From Stutzerimonas azotifigens (GTDB taxonomy: Bacteria > Pseudomonadota > Gammaproteobacteria > Pseudomonadales > Pseudomonadaceae): a DNA stretch of 64,000 nt. The notes under the pieces are model-generated. The model worked only from the letters and a program-made list of their open reading frames with translations, had not been told where the DNA came from and did no database searches. Where the stretch lies: assembly GCF_013522725.1 (NCBI RefSeq), contig NZ_JAAMRF010000005.1, positions 62,001 through 126,000 of the forward strand, in the 5' to 3' direction. The position numbers and the translations under genes are program-made. This document shows positions 43,132 to 51,778 of the stretch, one piece after another; within the stretch, counting starts at the first letter, position 1; every line of letters starts with the position of its first letter.

Positions 43132-43160
43132 ACTATATAGCTACTATAAGGTCAATGGGA
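43132..43160 (-). promoter_or_regulatory. MerR-type (Pb/Cd-regulator) promoter and operator
   Basis: On the minus strand TTGACC (-35) is followed by a dyad (CTTATAGTAGCTATATAG) inside an overlong spacer of about 20 bp and an AT-rich -10 (TAATAC region). This is the layout of cadR/pbrR promoters, in which the regulator twists the DNA to activate. It lies between the CDF gene and the divergent regulator gene. Confidence 0.75.
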
Positions 43161-43187
43161 CAGATGATCCGTTGAGGAGTAAGCCTG

Positions 43188-43622
43188 ATGCGCATTGGTC
43201 AGTTAGCCCAGATAGCGGGTATCGACACGCAGACGATCCGCTTCTATGAGCAGCAGGGCCTGTTGCCGCCGCCAGAACGGCAGGAGAATGGTTACCGTGT
43301 CTATACCGAGAAGCATGGCGAGTGGCTTGCCTTTATCCGCCGCTGCCGAATTCTGGACCTGTCACTGACAGAGATTCGCGAGCTACAGAGCTATCAGGAC
43401 GACCCTCGCCAGCCCTGTACCGCCGTCAACGCCATGCTCGATGACCACATCTCTCATGTGCGGTCGCAGATAACTGCTCTGCAAGCGCTTGAGCAACAAC
43501 TCGTTTCACTGAGGGCGAGTTGCAACGAGGGTCGGGAGATCAATGCCTGCGGCATCCTGACGGGGATCAGCGAGGAGAGCAAACAACAGCTGTATAGGGC
43601 TAGCTCAGGCCGTAAGGACTGA
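43188..43622 (+). CDS. MerR-family Pb/Cd-responsive regulator (PbrR/CadR-like)
   Basis: 144 residues. Helix-turn-helix MRIGQLAQIAGIDTQTIRFYEQQGLLPPP, dimerisation helix, and a metal-binding end with Cys in RQPCTAVNAML and the pair in SCNEGREINACGIL. The C-x8-C spacing is the kind seen in PbrR proteins. It is divergent from the CDF gene, sharing the dyad promoter, and is the last gene before the right inverted repeat. Lead, cadmium and zinc are the candidate inducers. Confidence 0.9.
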   Translation: MRIGQLAQIAGIDTQTIRFYEQQGLLPPPERQENGYRVYTEKHGEWLAFIRRCRILDLSLTEIRELQSYQDDPRQPCTAVNAMLDDHISHVRSQITALQALEQQLVSLRASCNEGREINACGILTGISEESKQQLYRASSGRKD

Positions 43623-43805
43623 GCAGAGACATGCCGGACCTTGCAGTGACATTGTGAATGCATGGTGTGTTGATCGCGAAGCCTCACTGCGTATCTCGGC
43701 ATGCGAACCTGGGCGTTGCTGCAAACTTGCAGGGGCCGTGAAGAAGAGTCGTCATCAACCAGGTAATCCGCTGAGCTGATGGTTGGTTCCGTCATCATGA
43801 TATGA

Positions 43806-43833
43806 GCCAATCAACCAAAAAATCCGGATACCC
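43806..43833 (-). repeat. Right terminal inverted repeat of the ISL3 element
   Basis: Read on the minus strand it begins GGGTATCCGGATT and matches the left end at 24 of 28 positions. The 8 bp that follow on the plus strand (GTAATTTT, 43834-43841) repeat those before the left end. Confidence 0.9.
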
Positions 43834-43841
43834 GTAATTTT
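43834..43841. repeat. Right copy of the 8-bp target duplication
   Basis: GTAATTTT, identical to 37988-37995. Removing the element and one copy restores a continuous sequence from the gene at 37719 to the terminator at 43846. Confidence 0.92.
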
Positions 43842-43845
43842 TACC

Positions 43846-43875
43846 AAGGCCGCCTTCGGGCGGCCTTTCTTTTGT
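43846..43875 (+). terminator. Intrinsic terminator, originally of the small periplasmic protein gene
   Basis: The stem AAGGCCGCC / GGCGGCCTT with loop TTCG is followed by TCTTTT. It lies 5 bp beyond the right target duplication. Before the ISL3 insertion it would have stood about 15 bp after the stop codon at 37991. Confidence 0.85.
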
Positions 43876-44053
43876 GCGCCCGCATGGGTGCAATTTTGTG
43901 GTTGCAGCCCGCCATAAGCTGACCACAGCGAACACATTGGAGCGCAAATATAGAGGTGAGCGACCGGTATTATCCGGCTGGTTCGGGCCGGCTTGAGTGC
44001 GTAAATTATAGATGGCGGTGTGGTGTTGAACGTGAGGTCAATGTGCAGCTCCG

Positions 44054-46915
44054 TTACTGCCTGGTCCAGTCCAGCGGAAGCGGGGTGATGCCACGTTCCT
44101 GATCAATGCTCTCAGCGATCTTGAGCGCGGCGTCGAGTTCGCTGATGGCATGCTGCTGCATGAGCTGGTAGCGCTCGGCCTTTTCCTCCGGCTCGGTTTG
44201 GGCGAGTGCGAGATAGAGGCTGGGGGGCACCGCGCGGAACAATAGCTCCATGCTGCGCGACAGAATTACGCCTTCCGAGAACTTGCCGGTCTCCTTTCTG
44301 GCAGAGAGCATCAGAGCTTTCTGCGCCGGAGTGAGTTCGCGGAACTTGGCAATCTTCTCTACCTCGTCTGGTGGCATGCCCATGCACAGCCACCATTCCA
44401 TCATGTTCAACATTGGCTCGGCGGCTTTGGGCAGGTCGTCCAGGTTCTGCGTCGCCAGCCAGAACCAGGCCCCAAGTTTGCGCCACATCTTGGTGATCTT
44501 GACGATATAGGGCGCGAGCAAAGGGTTCTTGGTGATGATATGCCCCTCGTCGGTGACGTTGATGATCGGACGGCCCAGGAACTGGTCGCGCTCGGCAATG
44601 TTGTTGACGGTGTTGATCAGCGAGATATACGCGATAGAAAGCTGAGCGTTGTAGCCCTCCTTGGCATAGGTAGCCAGGTCGACGATGGTGATGTCGGCCT
44701 CCGGCCACGGTGTGCCGGGGCGGTCGAACATCTCGCCATCGCTGCCCTGGGTGAACATGTCCATGGCATCGGCCATTTCCAGCAGCCGGGCACGGCGGAC
44801 CTCGGGCAGGGTTGTGTCGCGGCCGCGCTCGCGCAGGGCATCGCGAACGTCCCGCGTGAGCACCGTACGTTGCTCGGCGACACAGCGCTCTGCCGCGTCG
44901 AGGATGCATTGGCGAATTAGGCTTCGATCCGCACGCGTCATGCGCGCTTCCTCGCGTTCTTCTCCTCCGGTGATCATCAGGCGGGCGGTGATCTCCAGCT
45001 CGCCCAGCACGTCGCGCTGTTCATCGCCATCGCCATCGGCAGCCGCGTCGTCTTCGTCCAGCGCATCAGTGTCGAGCGTCTGCACCTGGCTGGGCGTTTC
45101 CACCAGCCGGTGCGCATCGGCGAACGGGGCGAGGCTGACGCCCGCGCCAGGCGCGAGCTTTACACGATGTACGGTGAGGCCCAGTCGCGCGGCGAAATCG
45201 CCGTACAGGCCAAAGGAGTTGCCGGCTTCGACGATGAACAGCCGTGGTCGGTAGATCGCGGTAACTTGGTTGAGCAGATTGTTGAGCGTCGCCGACTTGC
45301 CGGAGCCGGTAGGGCCCGCAAGGAATAGGTGCGCATTCATTTGCCGGTCGAGGCGATTGAGCGGATCAAAGGTGATGGTGCCGCCGCCGCGGTTGAACAG
45401 TGTGAGACCGGGGTGACCGGTGCCCTGGCTGCGGCCCCACAGCGGGGCTAGGTTGGCGGCGTGCTGGGCGAACATCAGCTGGGTGTACCACTGGCGCTTG
45501 TCCAGCGCAGGGTTGTAGACGCAGGGCAGCCAACGCAGATAGGTATTGAGCGGTGCGACCTCATCTTCTTCGCGTACCGGTTGCAGCCCGGCACCGAGCA
45601 GCACGTTGCCGAGTTGCAGGCCGCGTGCGTCCAGCTCGGACTGGTCGCGACCTCGCAGGTAAAAGGTGAGTGCGCTCCGGTACAGCTTGTGAGCGCTGCC
45701 GATCAGGCTGCGGGCCAGTTGTACATCGGCACGTGCCTGTTCCGAGGCCAGGGTGTCGCCCACGGATTTGCGACCAAGGTGGTTGAGGTGCGCTTCAAGC
45801 ACATCCTGCGGCGTGATGACGAGCGTCAGACATTGGATCGTGTCTTCCGGCAACTGGTCGAACAGCGCATTTATCGCGTCGCCCTTACGGGTTTCGCCGG
45901 TGACGTGCCCAGGCGATGGCGGTGTGCGGAGACGGTCGACGGCGATGGCGCGGTGTGGCATTCCATCGAAGTGCCATTGGCCCTGAGCGACATCCGAGCG
46001 TGGCTGACTGAAGAAAAGCCGCTGGCTGAAATCCGTGCCGCTGGCCAGCTCGATCTCGCCGGGCTCCTGTTCGTCCGGGTAGCCGGTCAGGGCATAGAAC
46101 TGCTCCCGGTCTTCTGCGGTGTTACCTACCTGGGTTGGATGGGGATTGAACCAGCGTAACAACCAGGCGTGGATGTCCGCCGCGCCTAGACGTCTGGCGC
46201 GTACACCAGCATGGGCCAAGCCGCCGACAAGGCGGTCGCAGACTCGGTTGAGGGCCTGCTCGGGCGTTTGCCCACGGCGCTGCGGCGCGTTGCCGACACG
46301 GCGATAGACGATCATGCGCGTGCGCCGGGTCTGCCCGCGCCAAGGCAGGCGCGTGACGGTGTTGTCCTTGAACAGACCGCCGGGCTTGGCGATGGACTGC
46401 AGATGGTGGCCAAAGAACCGCAGGTAGAACTCGGTGAAGGCGGTGCCTTGCGCGCGGGGCTGGATGTATGCGCGCAACTCGTCGAGATAACGATCCCAGT
46501 TGGGGTCGTCTTGGGCGTAGAGCTGCACGACCCAGGGGTTGTCCTCTAATTCGTCGAAAGCATCCTGCAGCACGTTTTCCAGCGTGTCGCGGACCTGCAG
46601 CAGCCAGGCGGGTTCGCGCCCCTCCGTGCCGACCGGGAGCAGCTCGTAGAAGGCCGCCACCGAGGTGCCGTCATCAAGCAGCATGCACTGTGACTGGTGC
46701 AGGTACTCGGCCCAGGGCAGCAGGTCGGTGAACGAGGGCGCAACACCGTAGAGTGCTTTCTCGTCGGCCTGAGTGGCCGGCTGACGCGAGACGTGTGCGG
46801 TGCCAGGTTCGGCAATGCCGTGGGTGCGTAACTCGGCGACGTGGCGAGCCCAGGCGTCCGAAGGTGGTGCGGGTTTCTCGGCCTGGCGCCGGTGCTTGAG
46901 CAGGGACCAGACCAT
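44054..46915 (-). CDS. traC: Conjugative transfer ATPase TraC/VirB4, TIGR03744 (PFL_4706) family
   Basis: 953 residues. Walker A FLAGPTGSGKSATLNN near residue 530 and a Walker B region NVTDEGHIITKNP near 785, with a conserved ATQNLDDL segment after it. It energises assembly of the type IV secretion mating machine at the inner membrane. The acidic stretch between them (about 620-640) is variable among relatives. It overlaps the lipoprotein gene by one base and is the last gene of this part of the operon. Next comes cargo rather than the usual TIGR03757 neighbour. Confidence 0.92.
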   Translation of the reverse strand: MVWSLLKHRRQAEKPAPPSDAWARHVAELRTHGIAEPGTAHVSRQPATQADEKALYGVAPSFTDLLPWAEYLHQSQCMLLDDGTSVAAFYELLPVGTEGREPAWLLQVRDTLENVLQDAFDELEDNPWVVQLYAQDDPNWDRYLDELRAYIQPRAQGTAFTEFYLRFFGHHLQSIAKPGGLFKDNTVTRLPWRGQTRRTRMIVYRRVGNAPQRRGQTPEQALNRVCDRLVGGLAHAGVRARRLGAADIHAWLLRWFNPHPTQVGNTAEDREQFYALTGYPDEQEPGEIELASGTDFSQRLFFSQPRSDVAQGQWHFDGMPHRAIAVDRLRTPPSPGHVTGETRKGDAINALFDQLPEDTIQCLTLVITPQDVLEAHLNHLGRKSVGDTLASEQARADVQLARSLIGSAHKLYRSALTFYLRGRDQSELDARGLQLGNVLLGAGLQPVREEDEVAPLNTYLRWLPCVYNPALDKRQWYTQLMFAQHAANLAPLWGRSQGTGHPGLTLFNRGGGTITFDPLNRLDRQMNAHLFLAGPTGSGKSATLNNLLNQVTAIYRPRLFIVEAGNSFGLYGDFAARLGLTVHRVKLAPGAGVSLAPFADAHRLVETPSQVQTLDTDALDEDDAAADGDGDEQRDVLGELEITARLMITGGEEREEARMTRADRSLIRQCILDAAERCVAEQRTVLTRDVRDALRERGRDTTLPEVRRARLLEMADAMDMFTQGSDGEMFDRPGTPWPEADITIVDLATYAKEGYNAQLSIAYISLINTVNNIAERDQFLGRPIINVTDEGHIITKNPLLAPYIVKITKMWRKLGAWFWLATQNLDDLPKAAEPMLNMMEWWLCMGMPPDEVEKIAKFRELTPAQKALMLSARKETGKFSEGVILSRSMELLFRAVPPSLYLALAQTEPEEKAERYQLMQQHAISELDAALKIAESIDQERGITPLPLDWTRQ

Positions 46916-47334
46916 CAGTAGTCCTCGACCCGTTCGCCAGGCAGTGCGTACTGCACGCGCTGGTACAGAGGGAACAGCGTAGTGTAGCCGGGCACCGGTA
47001 CCGGGTCGCTGCCAGCCAGGTGCGGGAACACGTACATCAGCAGGTCGGGGTTCGGCAGCCGATGGAACTGACGGTAAATTTCGTTGGCGGCCGTGCGTGT
47101 ATAGCGGGCCTGCACGATGGGTACAGCGTGTACATCGGCCTCGGTCAAAGGCCGGCGCAGGGCCTGGCGTGCATCGAACAACTGCCGGGCGGTTCCGCCG
47201 CCAGTCTCGACGTTCCAGATATCGAGCATGGTGCTGTCGTCGTGCGGCAGTAGTTCGTCCTTGCTTGTCGCGCAGCCGCCTAGTGTGAGCACGACGGCCA
47301 ACAGCGTCAGGCTGTTAGTCCAGATCTTGCGCAT
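46915..47334 (-). CDS. Conjugation lipoprotein, TIGR03751 family
   Basis: 139 residues with lipobox LGGCAT after an N-terminal leader. Start at ATG 47334 (MRKIWTNSL); the frame is open to 47349. Equivalent to the small TraV/VirB7-like lipoproteins that support the outer-membrane core. It overlaps the TIGR03752 gene by 20 bp. Dependence on lipoprotein processing is notable given lspA and lnt in the cargo. Confidence 0.85.
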   Translation of the reverse strand: MRKIWTNSLTLLAVVLTLGGCATSKDELLPHDDSTMLDIWNVETGGGTARQLFDARQALRRPLTEADVHAVPIVQARYTRTAANEIYRQFHRLPNPDLLMYVFPHLAGSDPVPVPGYTTLFPLYQRVQYALPGERVEDY

Positions 47335-48739
47335 GTGAGCTTCCTCCAAGACGGTGATCGACGCGGCGACCTTTAGGGTCGTAGTCGATGGTCAGGGGTT
47401 CTTCGAGATGCACCGCGACGCGTGCGCCGGGCTTGACGTAGACCGCTGCGAACGCCTGGCCGTAGAGCTTGTTGACCCAGGCAGACATGTCCTGCACGCC
47501 GCCGGCGAGGATGCGACCCATGGCCTCGTTCGCGCCGATGCCTACGGTGCCGATGGAACCGTCGCTGCTCATGTAGGAGGCCTGACCGCTGTCAGAGTCG
47601 ATCAGCGAGGCGACGCCCGCACCGGCCGCGGTTATCAGGGCTTGCGTGCCCAAGTACTGCTGCGCGTTGCTGCGGCGTTGGCCACTGACGCAGGGAATGC
47701 CGTGCGGGTCGCTGATCCAGCCCATGCCATCCTGTGTGTCGTTACCGTTGTTGCTTTGTTGGCGGTTGCCGCCGCGCTCGTCGTCTTTCGGGAGGGTGCG
47801 GATTGTGCCGTCCTCGAAGACAAACGTGACCGAGCGGACCTGCCCGCGCACGCAGGAGAGGGTCCAGTCGCCTGAGGCGGTGCCGCTGACCACGGCGCCG
47901 GCAACATCCGGAATATCAATACCGTTCGCGGTGAGGTTGTCCCGTCCGATCAGGACTTTGAATGGATACGGGTCGCTGACTGTGCCGTCGATCGGTACGC
48001 GACCGATCAGTGCTGTCATGGAGATCGATCCCATCAGGGTCGAATTGGTAGGCACGGTGTAGACGGCTGTCGTCTCGGGCACTCCCGCCGCGCGGCGTCC
48101 AGCGTCAACGGCGGAGCTGGCAGCGGTTTCCAGCGTCTTCTGCGCCGGCCCGAAGCGGGTCGGGAAACCATGGTCACTGGCATTGCCGGTGTTGCGCTGC
48201 TTGCCATCGTCGCGCCGGTCCTCTGGTTCGATCCAGAGCAGGGTATCGCCAGCCAGGTCGTCGTCTGGCTCAAGGCCTAGGCCGACCGGTAGATCGGTGC
48301 GGTTATCCTTACCAATGCCATCGAGCCGCTGCTGCAGTTGTTGCAGCAGGCCCTGGGTTTTCTGCCGTTCGCTGCTGACCTGCTGCCGGTCCTGATGCAG
48401 CTGATTGCGTTCGCTGTCGAGCGCGCTTTGGATGCGACGGTCGACGGTACTTTCGCGTTGCCGCAGCCGTAGGTTCTCTTCGCGCTGAACCTTGTTGTCG
48501 CCCAGTGCGGTCTGCAGCTCGGTGCGTAGTTGACGAACCTGGGCGACTAACGTTGCAACGGTGTCACGTGGGGTGTCGCCCTCAATACCGAGCGCTTTGG
48601 CTTCATCGGGCGTGAGCCGGGTAGCTTCTTCCAGTGTGCCGGGAATGTCGTTGTCGCTGGAGAACAGCTTGATGCCGACGAACACTAGCAGCAGCGCCAG
48701 GGGAATCATCAGCCATTTGAGCAGGCCATTGCTGTGCAT
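47315..48739 (-). CDS. Conjugation protein, TIGR03752 (PFL_4705) family, TraB/VirB10-like
   Basis: 474 residues. N-terminal membrane helix (about 7-25), a long coiled coil (about 60-145, repeated Gln/Arg/Leu), a Pro/Asp-rich linker and a C-terminal beta domain (TNSTLMGSISMTALIGRVPI, then FAAVYVKPGARVAVHLEEPL). This is the architecture of TraB/VirB10, which spans both membranes. It overlaps the TIGR03749 stop. Confidence 0.87.
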   Translation of the reverse strand: MHSNGLLKWLMIPLALLLVFVGIKLFSSDNDIPGTLEEATRLTPDEAKALGIEGDTPRDTVATLVAQVRQLRTELQTALGDNKVQREENLRLRQRESTVDRRIQSALDSERNQLHQDRQQVSSERQKTQGLLQQLQQRLDGIGKDNRTDLPVGLGLEPDDDLAGDTLLWIEPEDRRDDGKQRNTGNASDHGFPTRFGPAQKTLETAASSAVDAGRRAAGVPETTAVYTVPTNSTLMGSISMTALIGRVPIDGTVSDPYPFKVLIGRDNLTANGIDIPDVAGAVVSGTASGDWTLSCVRGQVRSVTFVFEDGTIRTLPKDDERGGNRQQSNNGNDTQDGMGWISDPHGIPCVSGQRRSNAQQYLGTQALITAAGAGVASLIDSDSGQASYMSSDGSIGTVGIGANEAMGRILAGGVQDMSAWVNKLYGQAFAAVYVKPGARVAVHLEEPLTIDYDPKGRRVDHRLGGSSHAQDLD

Positions 48740-49596
48740 CAGCGGCCTCCTTCATCTTGCCGAACAGGCAGGTTGAGGGAGGCATCGACAGGCGCGATGG
48801 TTGGCAGCAGGGCCTGCGCCAGCCCATGTCCACGGGTGATCAGGTAAACGACAGTGGTGTCGTCCGGCGTGCCGCTAGGCCCCAGCGTCGAATGCTGGAA
48901 GGTCGCGGTGAGGAAGTGGCCCTGCAGCGCGCGCGGATCCAAATCAAGCCAGTGCGAGGCGCTGTTGCGCAGGCGCACAGCACTCACCCACAGGTTGTCC
49001 AAACGCCACGCTGCGAGCGCCTGGGCATGTATGGGCAACGTCGGTAGCAGGCTGTCCAGCGCCAGGTCGCGGCGCAGGGCTGCGCGTGTAACGCCCGGCG
49101 CGGGTTCGATGGTTCGCAGCGGTGCGTAGAGGTTTTGTGCCGCGTAACGGGTAAGGATGACGGGCTGCGGTGTCGCTCGCACGGGTGGGGCAGCTGTAGC
49201 CCTGTCATCTGCATCCGTCTGAGCAGCGGATGGTGCGGTCTCGATGATGCGCACTGGCTCCAAGGGTGGCTGGCCCTCCCGCTCGGGTTCGGCGGCGATG
49301 TCGAGTAGAATGACGGTACCGGTATCGGCGTCCTGCAGTTGCAGCCTGGTCGGTTCGATGGGCTCGCTCGCCAGCAGATAGATGGCCCCGGCGGCGCTCT
49401 GTACCCGCAGGCGGCTGCCGATCGATGCGGGTAGCCCGACGCGGACATTGCGCTCGACAAAGACGATGCGCTCCTGGCCGACCACGAGCGGTACGGCCAG
49501 CGGCAGCCGTTCCCAACGCATGAGTTCGGTGGCATGGGCGGCGCTGAACAGGAGCAGTGCGAGCGCCGCAAGAGCCAGTGGCAATAAGCGTTTCAT
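48739..49596 (-). CDS. Conjugation protein, TIGR03749 (PFL_4704) family, TraK/VirB9-like
   Basis: 285 residues, exported (leader 1-22, ending AHA). Beta-rich mature part (MRWERLPLAVPLVVGQERIV, VGLPASIGSRLRVQ), a Pro/Ala linker and a C-terminal domain. It is the likely outer-membrane core partner of the VirB10-like protein. Overlaps both neighbours by one to four bases. Confidence 0.85.
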   Translation of the reverse strand: MKRLLPLALAALALLLFSAAHATELMRWERLPLAVPLVVGQERIVFVERNVRVGLPASIGSRLRVQSAAGAIYLLASEPIEPTRLQLQDADTGTVILLDIAAEPEREGQPPLEPVRIIETAPSAAQTDADDRATAAPPVRATPQPVILTRYAAQNLYAPLRTIEPAPGVTRAALRRDLALDSLLPTLPIHAQALAAWRLDNLWVSAVRLRNSASHWLDLDPRALQGHFLTATFQHSTLGPSGTPDDTTVVYLITRGHGLAQALLPTIAPVDASLNLPVRQDEGGR

Positions 49597-50267
49597 GGCA
49601 TTTTTTCCGGGGAAGGGGCGGGCGCTGCCGCCGGATCGACAGGAGCGGCAATGCGCTGCGGCGCACCCTCGTAGCAGTCGATGGCAAGCCCGAATGGGTT
49701 GCGCTGAGGGTCTACGTCGATCCGCAGGACTTTGAGCGGGTACCGCACCAGGGCGCGTTTTACTTGCTCCGAGGCGTAGTATTCATCTGCCGTGACGTCG
49801 AGGTTCACGACCCACTCGCGGGTGGAGATTGTGCGCACGCGCAGCGTTGGGTTGTCGCCGTAGCCGCGGCCTGGAATCTCGTAGATGCCGCGTACGCGCC
49901 GCCGCAGCTCACCGGCATTGCGGCGGTACTCGTAGTCCTGTTGCAGAAACGCCTGGCAGGCGGGCGTGAGGTAGGGCGAAAGTGCGTGCAGGTTGCGCGG
50001 GTAGTCCTCGTCGCCATTGGTGGGCCAGCGCTGGAGTTGCTGCCAGACGTAAAAGGTGAAGGCGTAAACGCTCTCAGGCGGCACGTCCCACCATTGGCGC
50101 GTACTGCCTGAACGCAGGTCTGGCGGCACATGGATGGTCAGGTCGCGTGGCGCGCTCCACCAGCCAAAGCCCATGACCAGCGCGAGCACGACCAGTGCGC
50201 TGGCCCCGATACGCAGGGTCTTGATGTGGGCTTCGAGCCGCAGCACTTCGTTCTTGAACCGGCTCAC
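49593..50267 (-). CDS. Conjugation protein, TIGR03746 (PFL_4703) family, TraE/VirB5-8-side component
   Basis: 224 residues from a GTG at 50267 that overlaps the TIGR03750 stop (GTGA). One N-terminal membrane helix (about 18-38) then a periplasmic domain (FTFYVWQQLQRWPTNGDEDY, then NPFGLAIDCYEGAPQRI). A longer frame up to 50561 is overlap with the TIGR03750 gene. It fits the DUF2895 family of this ICE class. Confidence 0.85.
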   Translation of the reverse strand: MSRFKNEVLRLEAHIKTLRIGASALVVLALVMGFGWWSAPRDLTIHVPPDLRSGSTRQWWDVPPESVYAFTFYVWQQLQRWPTNGDEDYPRNLHALSPYLTPACQAFLQQDYEYRRNAGELRRRVRGIYEIPGRGYGDNPTLRVRTISTREWVVNLDVTADEYYASEQVKRALVRYPLKVLRIDVDPQRNPFGLAIDCYEGAPQRIAAPVDPAAAPAPSPEKMP

Positions 50268-50659
50268 AGCGCCTTGCTCCGGCGTGTCGTCCAGTAACCG
50301 GAGCGTATTACCAGTGCGTGACCGTCGGTGAATGGCGTGAGCTGCGGCAGATTGACCGCGATCCACCACTGCAACTGCCGGTACAACCAGGTTTCGGGGC
50401 GGCCGCGCTTGAGCCGGCGCAGCATACCGCCACCGATGAAAATACCAGCGGTGACCGCCAGCAGCATGGCTGTGGGGACGATGGCAATCGTCGCGAACAT
50501 GAAGGCCAGTGGGATGCCACTCGCAAGACCGATCACGCCTGATGACCCAGCGCAGACCCACAGCTCATTCGCCGTCAGCCCTCGCACCACCACGGGGTGA
50601 CGATTAAGACGGTGGGGTAGGAACGCCACCGTCCCGTCCGGATGAATGTCTTCAGCCAT
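50264..50659 (-). CDS. Conjugation protein, TIGR03750 family, TraL-like
   Basis: 131 residues. Two membrane helices (about 38-80) within a short cytosolic protein (FLPHRLNRHPVVVRGLTANEL). The segment resembles TraL/VirB3-type inner-membrane proteins that pair with TraC. It ends in GTGA overlap with the next gene. Confidence 0.85.
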   Translation of the reverse strand: MAEDIHPDGTVAFLPHRLNRHPVVVRGLTANELWVCAGSSGVIGLASGIPLAFMFATIAIVPTAMLLAVTAGIFIGGGMLRRLKRGRPETWLYRQLQWWIAVNLPQLTPFTDGHALVIRSGYWTTRRSKAL

Positions 50660-50674
50660 GTTGGCATTCCTTGG

Positions 50675-51040
50675 TCAGAGAACGCCGATGGCTTCGGTCA
50701 GCAGCCAGATGCCAACCACGAGCAGGATCGCACCGACCGCCACGGTCAGACCGAACTGGCCCCAGGTTGAGCGGCCAATGTGGATTTCCGCATAGCGGGT
50801 GTAGGCGTGATAGCAGACGCCTACGAACATTGAGGCGACCACGAGCAGTGCAATCAGCATCACGATGTCGTAGCCGTAATTCTGTAGCGTTTCCATGATG
50901 CCGCCGCCTGTGCCGCGCGAAGGATTTTCCAGGGTGGGTAGATCGGCGTGGGCGAGAGGGGGCAGCACGCTGAACATCGGCAGTGCAGCCAAGCTAGCGA
51001 AGTGCATGGGGCGGAAAATGCGGGTGGGCGGCTTCATCAT
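50675..51040 (-). CDS. Conjugation protein, TIGR03745 (PFL_4702) family, pilin-like
   Basis: 121 residues with a leader (about 14-32, ending AHA) and two further membrane helices (about 60-80 and 97-117) separated by a short basic loop. This is the VirB2/TraA-like layout, and the DUF2976 family is expected at this position. It is a candidate for the conjugative pilus subunit. Confidence 0.84.
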   Translation of the reverse strand: MMKPPTRIFRPMHFASLAALPMFSVLPPLAHADLPTLENPSRGTGGGIMETLQNYGYDIVMLIALLVVASMFVGVCYHAYTRYAEIHIGRSTWGQFGLTVAVGAILLVVGIWLLTEAIGVL

Positions 51041-51049
51041 GGCGACCTC

Positions 51050-51283
51050 TTACGAGAGCAGGAAAAAAGTCAGTACCAGGTACAGCACGGCGAAGCGCAC
51101 CACGACGACCAGGAACTGACGCTGGGAAAGCTGTTCTTCTGCCCAGCCGACGTAGGCGCTGCGCATTGCCCAGGCACCCCACACGAGCAGGGTGGCGAAC
51201 ACCGCACCTAGCAGCACGGTTGCCATGTCAGGAGCTGTAATGCCGCTGTTGGCCTGGAATGCGGCGGTTTGAGCGGCATTCAT
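51050..51283 (-). CDS. Conjugation protein, TIGR03758 (PFL_4701) family
   Basis: 77 residues with two membrane helices (about 20-42 and 58-76). The small DUF3262-type protein is in the expected place between the RAQPRD protein and the pilin-like protein. It overlaps the RAQPRD stop by 4 bp. Function unknown. Confidence 0.83.
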   Translation of the reverse strand: MNAAQTAAFQANSGITAPDMATVLLGAVFATLLVWGAWAMRSAYVGWAEEQLSQRQFLVVVVRFAVLYLVLTFFLLS

Positions 51284-51651
51284 GGCGCAACCTTCGATTC
51301 GAAGTCCGCAGTGGGCTGGCGGTAATCCCCCAGCAGCAGGGCGGGGTCGCGCGGTTGCGCACGTGTTGGGGTGAGGTAGTCCTGGATGCCGGCGCGCACG
51401 CGCTCAAGGTCAGCGGTAAGACGGGCGTAGTCGAAGTGGTAGCGGGCGCGTTCGTCCCATTGCTGCGCGGCTTGTTGTGCGACGAGCCGTTCGATGTTGT
51501 CGAGTTGGCGCAGCGCGGCCGCGAGGCGAGCGTACTCGGGCGTGGCATCGTCGGCGCTGGCGTGGCCGGAAGAACACAGACCGAGCAGCAGCGCCAGGAT
51601 CAGACCGTGCGCGTGATGCCTGTCGGCTGGTGGGAGAAGTTGCATCGACAT
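51280..51651 (-). CDS. RAQPRD-family ICE protein (TIGR01690)
   Basis: 123 residues, signal sequence about 14-33, helical mature part. The name-giving motif RAQPRDP is present near residue 98. It is a small periplasmic protein of unknown role, found in this place in PFGI-1-class elements. A gap of about 130 bp separates it from the TIGR03747 gene and may hold a promoter. Confidence 0.88.
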   Translation of the reverse strand: MSMQLLPPADRHHAHGLILALLLGLCSSGHASADDATPEYARLAAALRQLDNIERLVAQQAAQQWDERARYHFDYARLTADLERVRAGIQDYLTPTRAQPRDPALLLGDYRQPTADFESKVAP

Positions 51652-51778
51652 CGGCCAGTCCGCGATTTGCGAGGAATGCCGAAATGCTCTCGGTATGCCT
51701 GGGGCGATGCCTTAAACAATGGGAACCTGGGTGTACCCCTATTGCAGGGGCAAGCGCCACCACCCAATGGTTAGCGAC

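Larger units (their letters stand above)
37996..43833. mobile_element. ISL3-family element related to ISPpu12, with metal-transport and lipoprotein-maturation cargo
   Basis: The unit is 5838 bp long. Its ends are 28-bp inverted repeats matching at 24 of 28 positions, flanked by the perfect duplication GTAATTTT. Inside are a dead ISL3-type transposase, lspA, lnt, a ZIP transporter, a CDF transporter (all minus strand) and a MerR regulator (plus strand). ISPpu12 of Pseudomonas plasmid pWW0 carries transposase, lspA, a cation-efflux gene and a merR gene in the same order, as I recall. The present unit adds lnt and the ZIP gene. With its transposase broken it can only move if a related transposase acts in trans. 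Confidence 0.88.

Noticed and set aside
25561..44053. Direct repeats bounding the whole arsenic cargo
   Set aside because: Only short chance matches such as GTTGCAGCC were found at the two sides, so no cargo-level attachment or composite transposon ends can be claimed.
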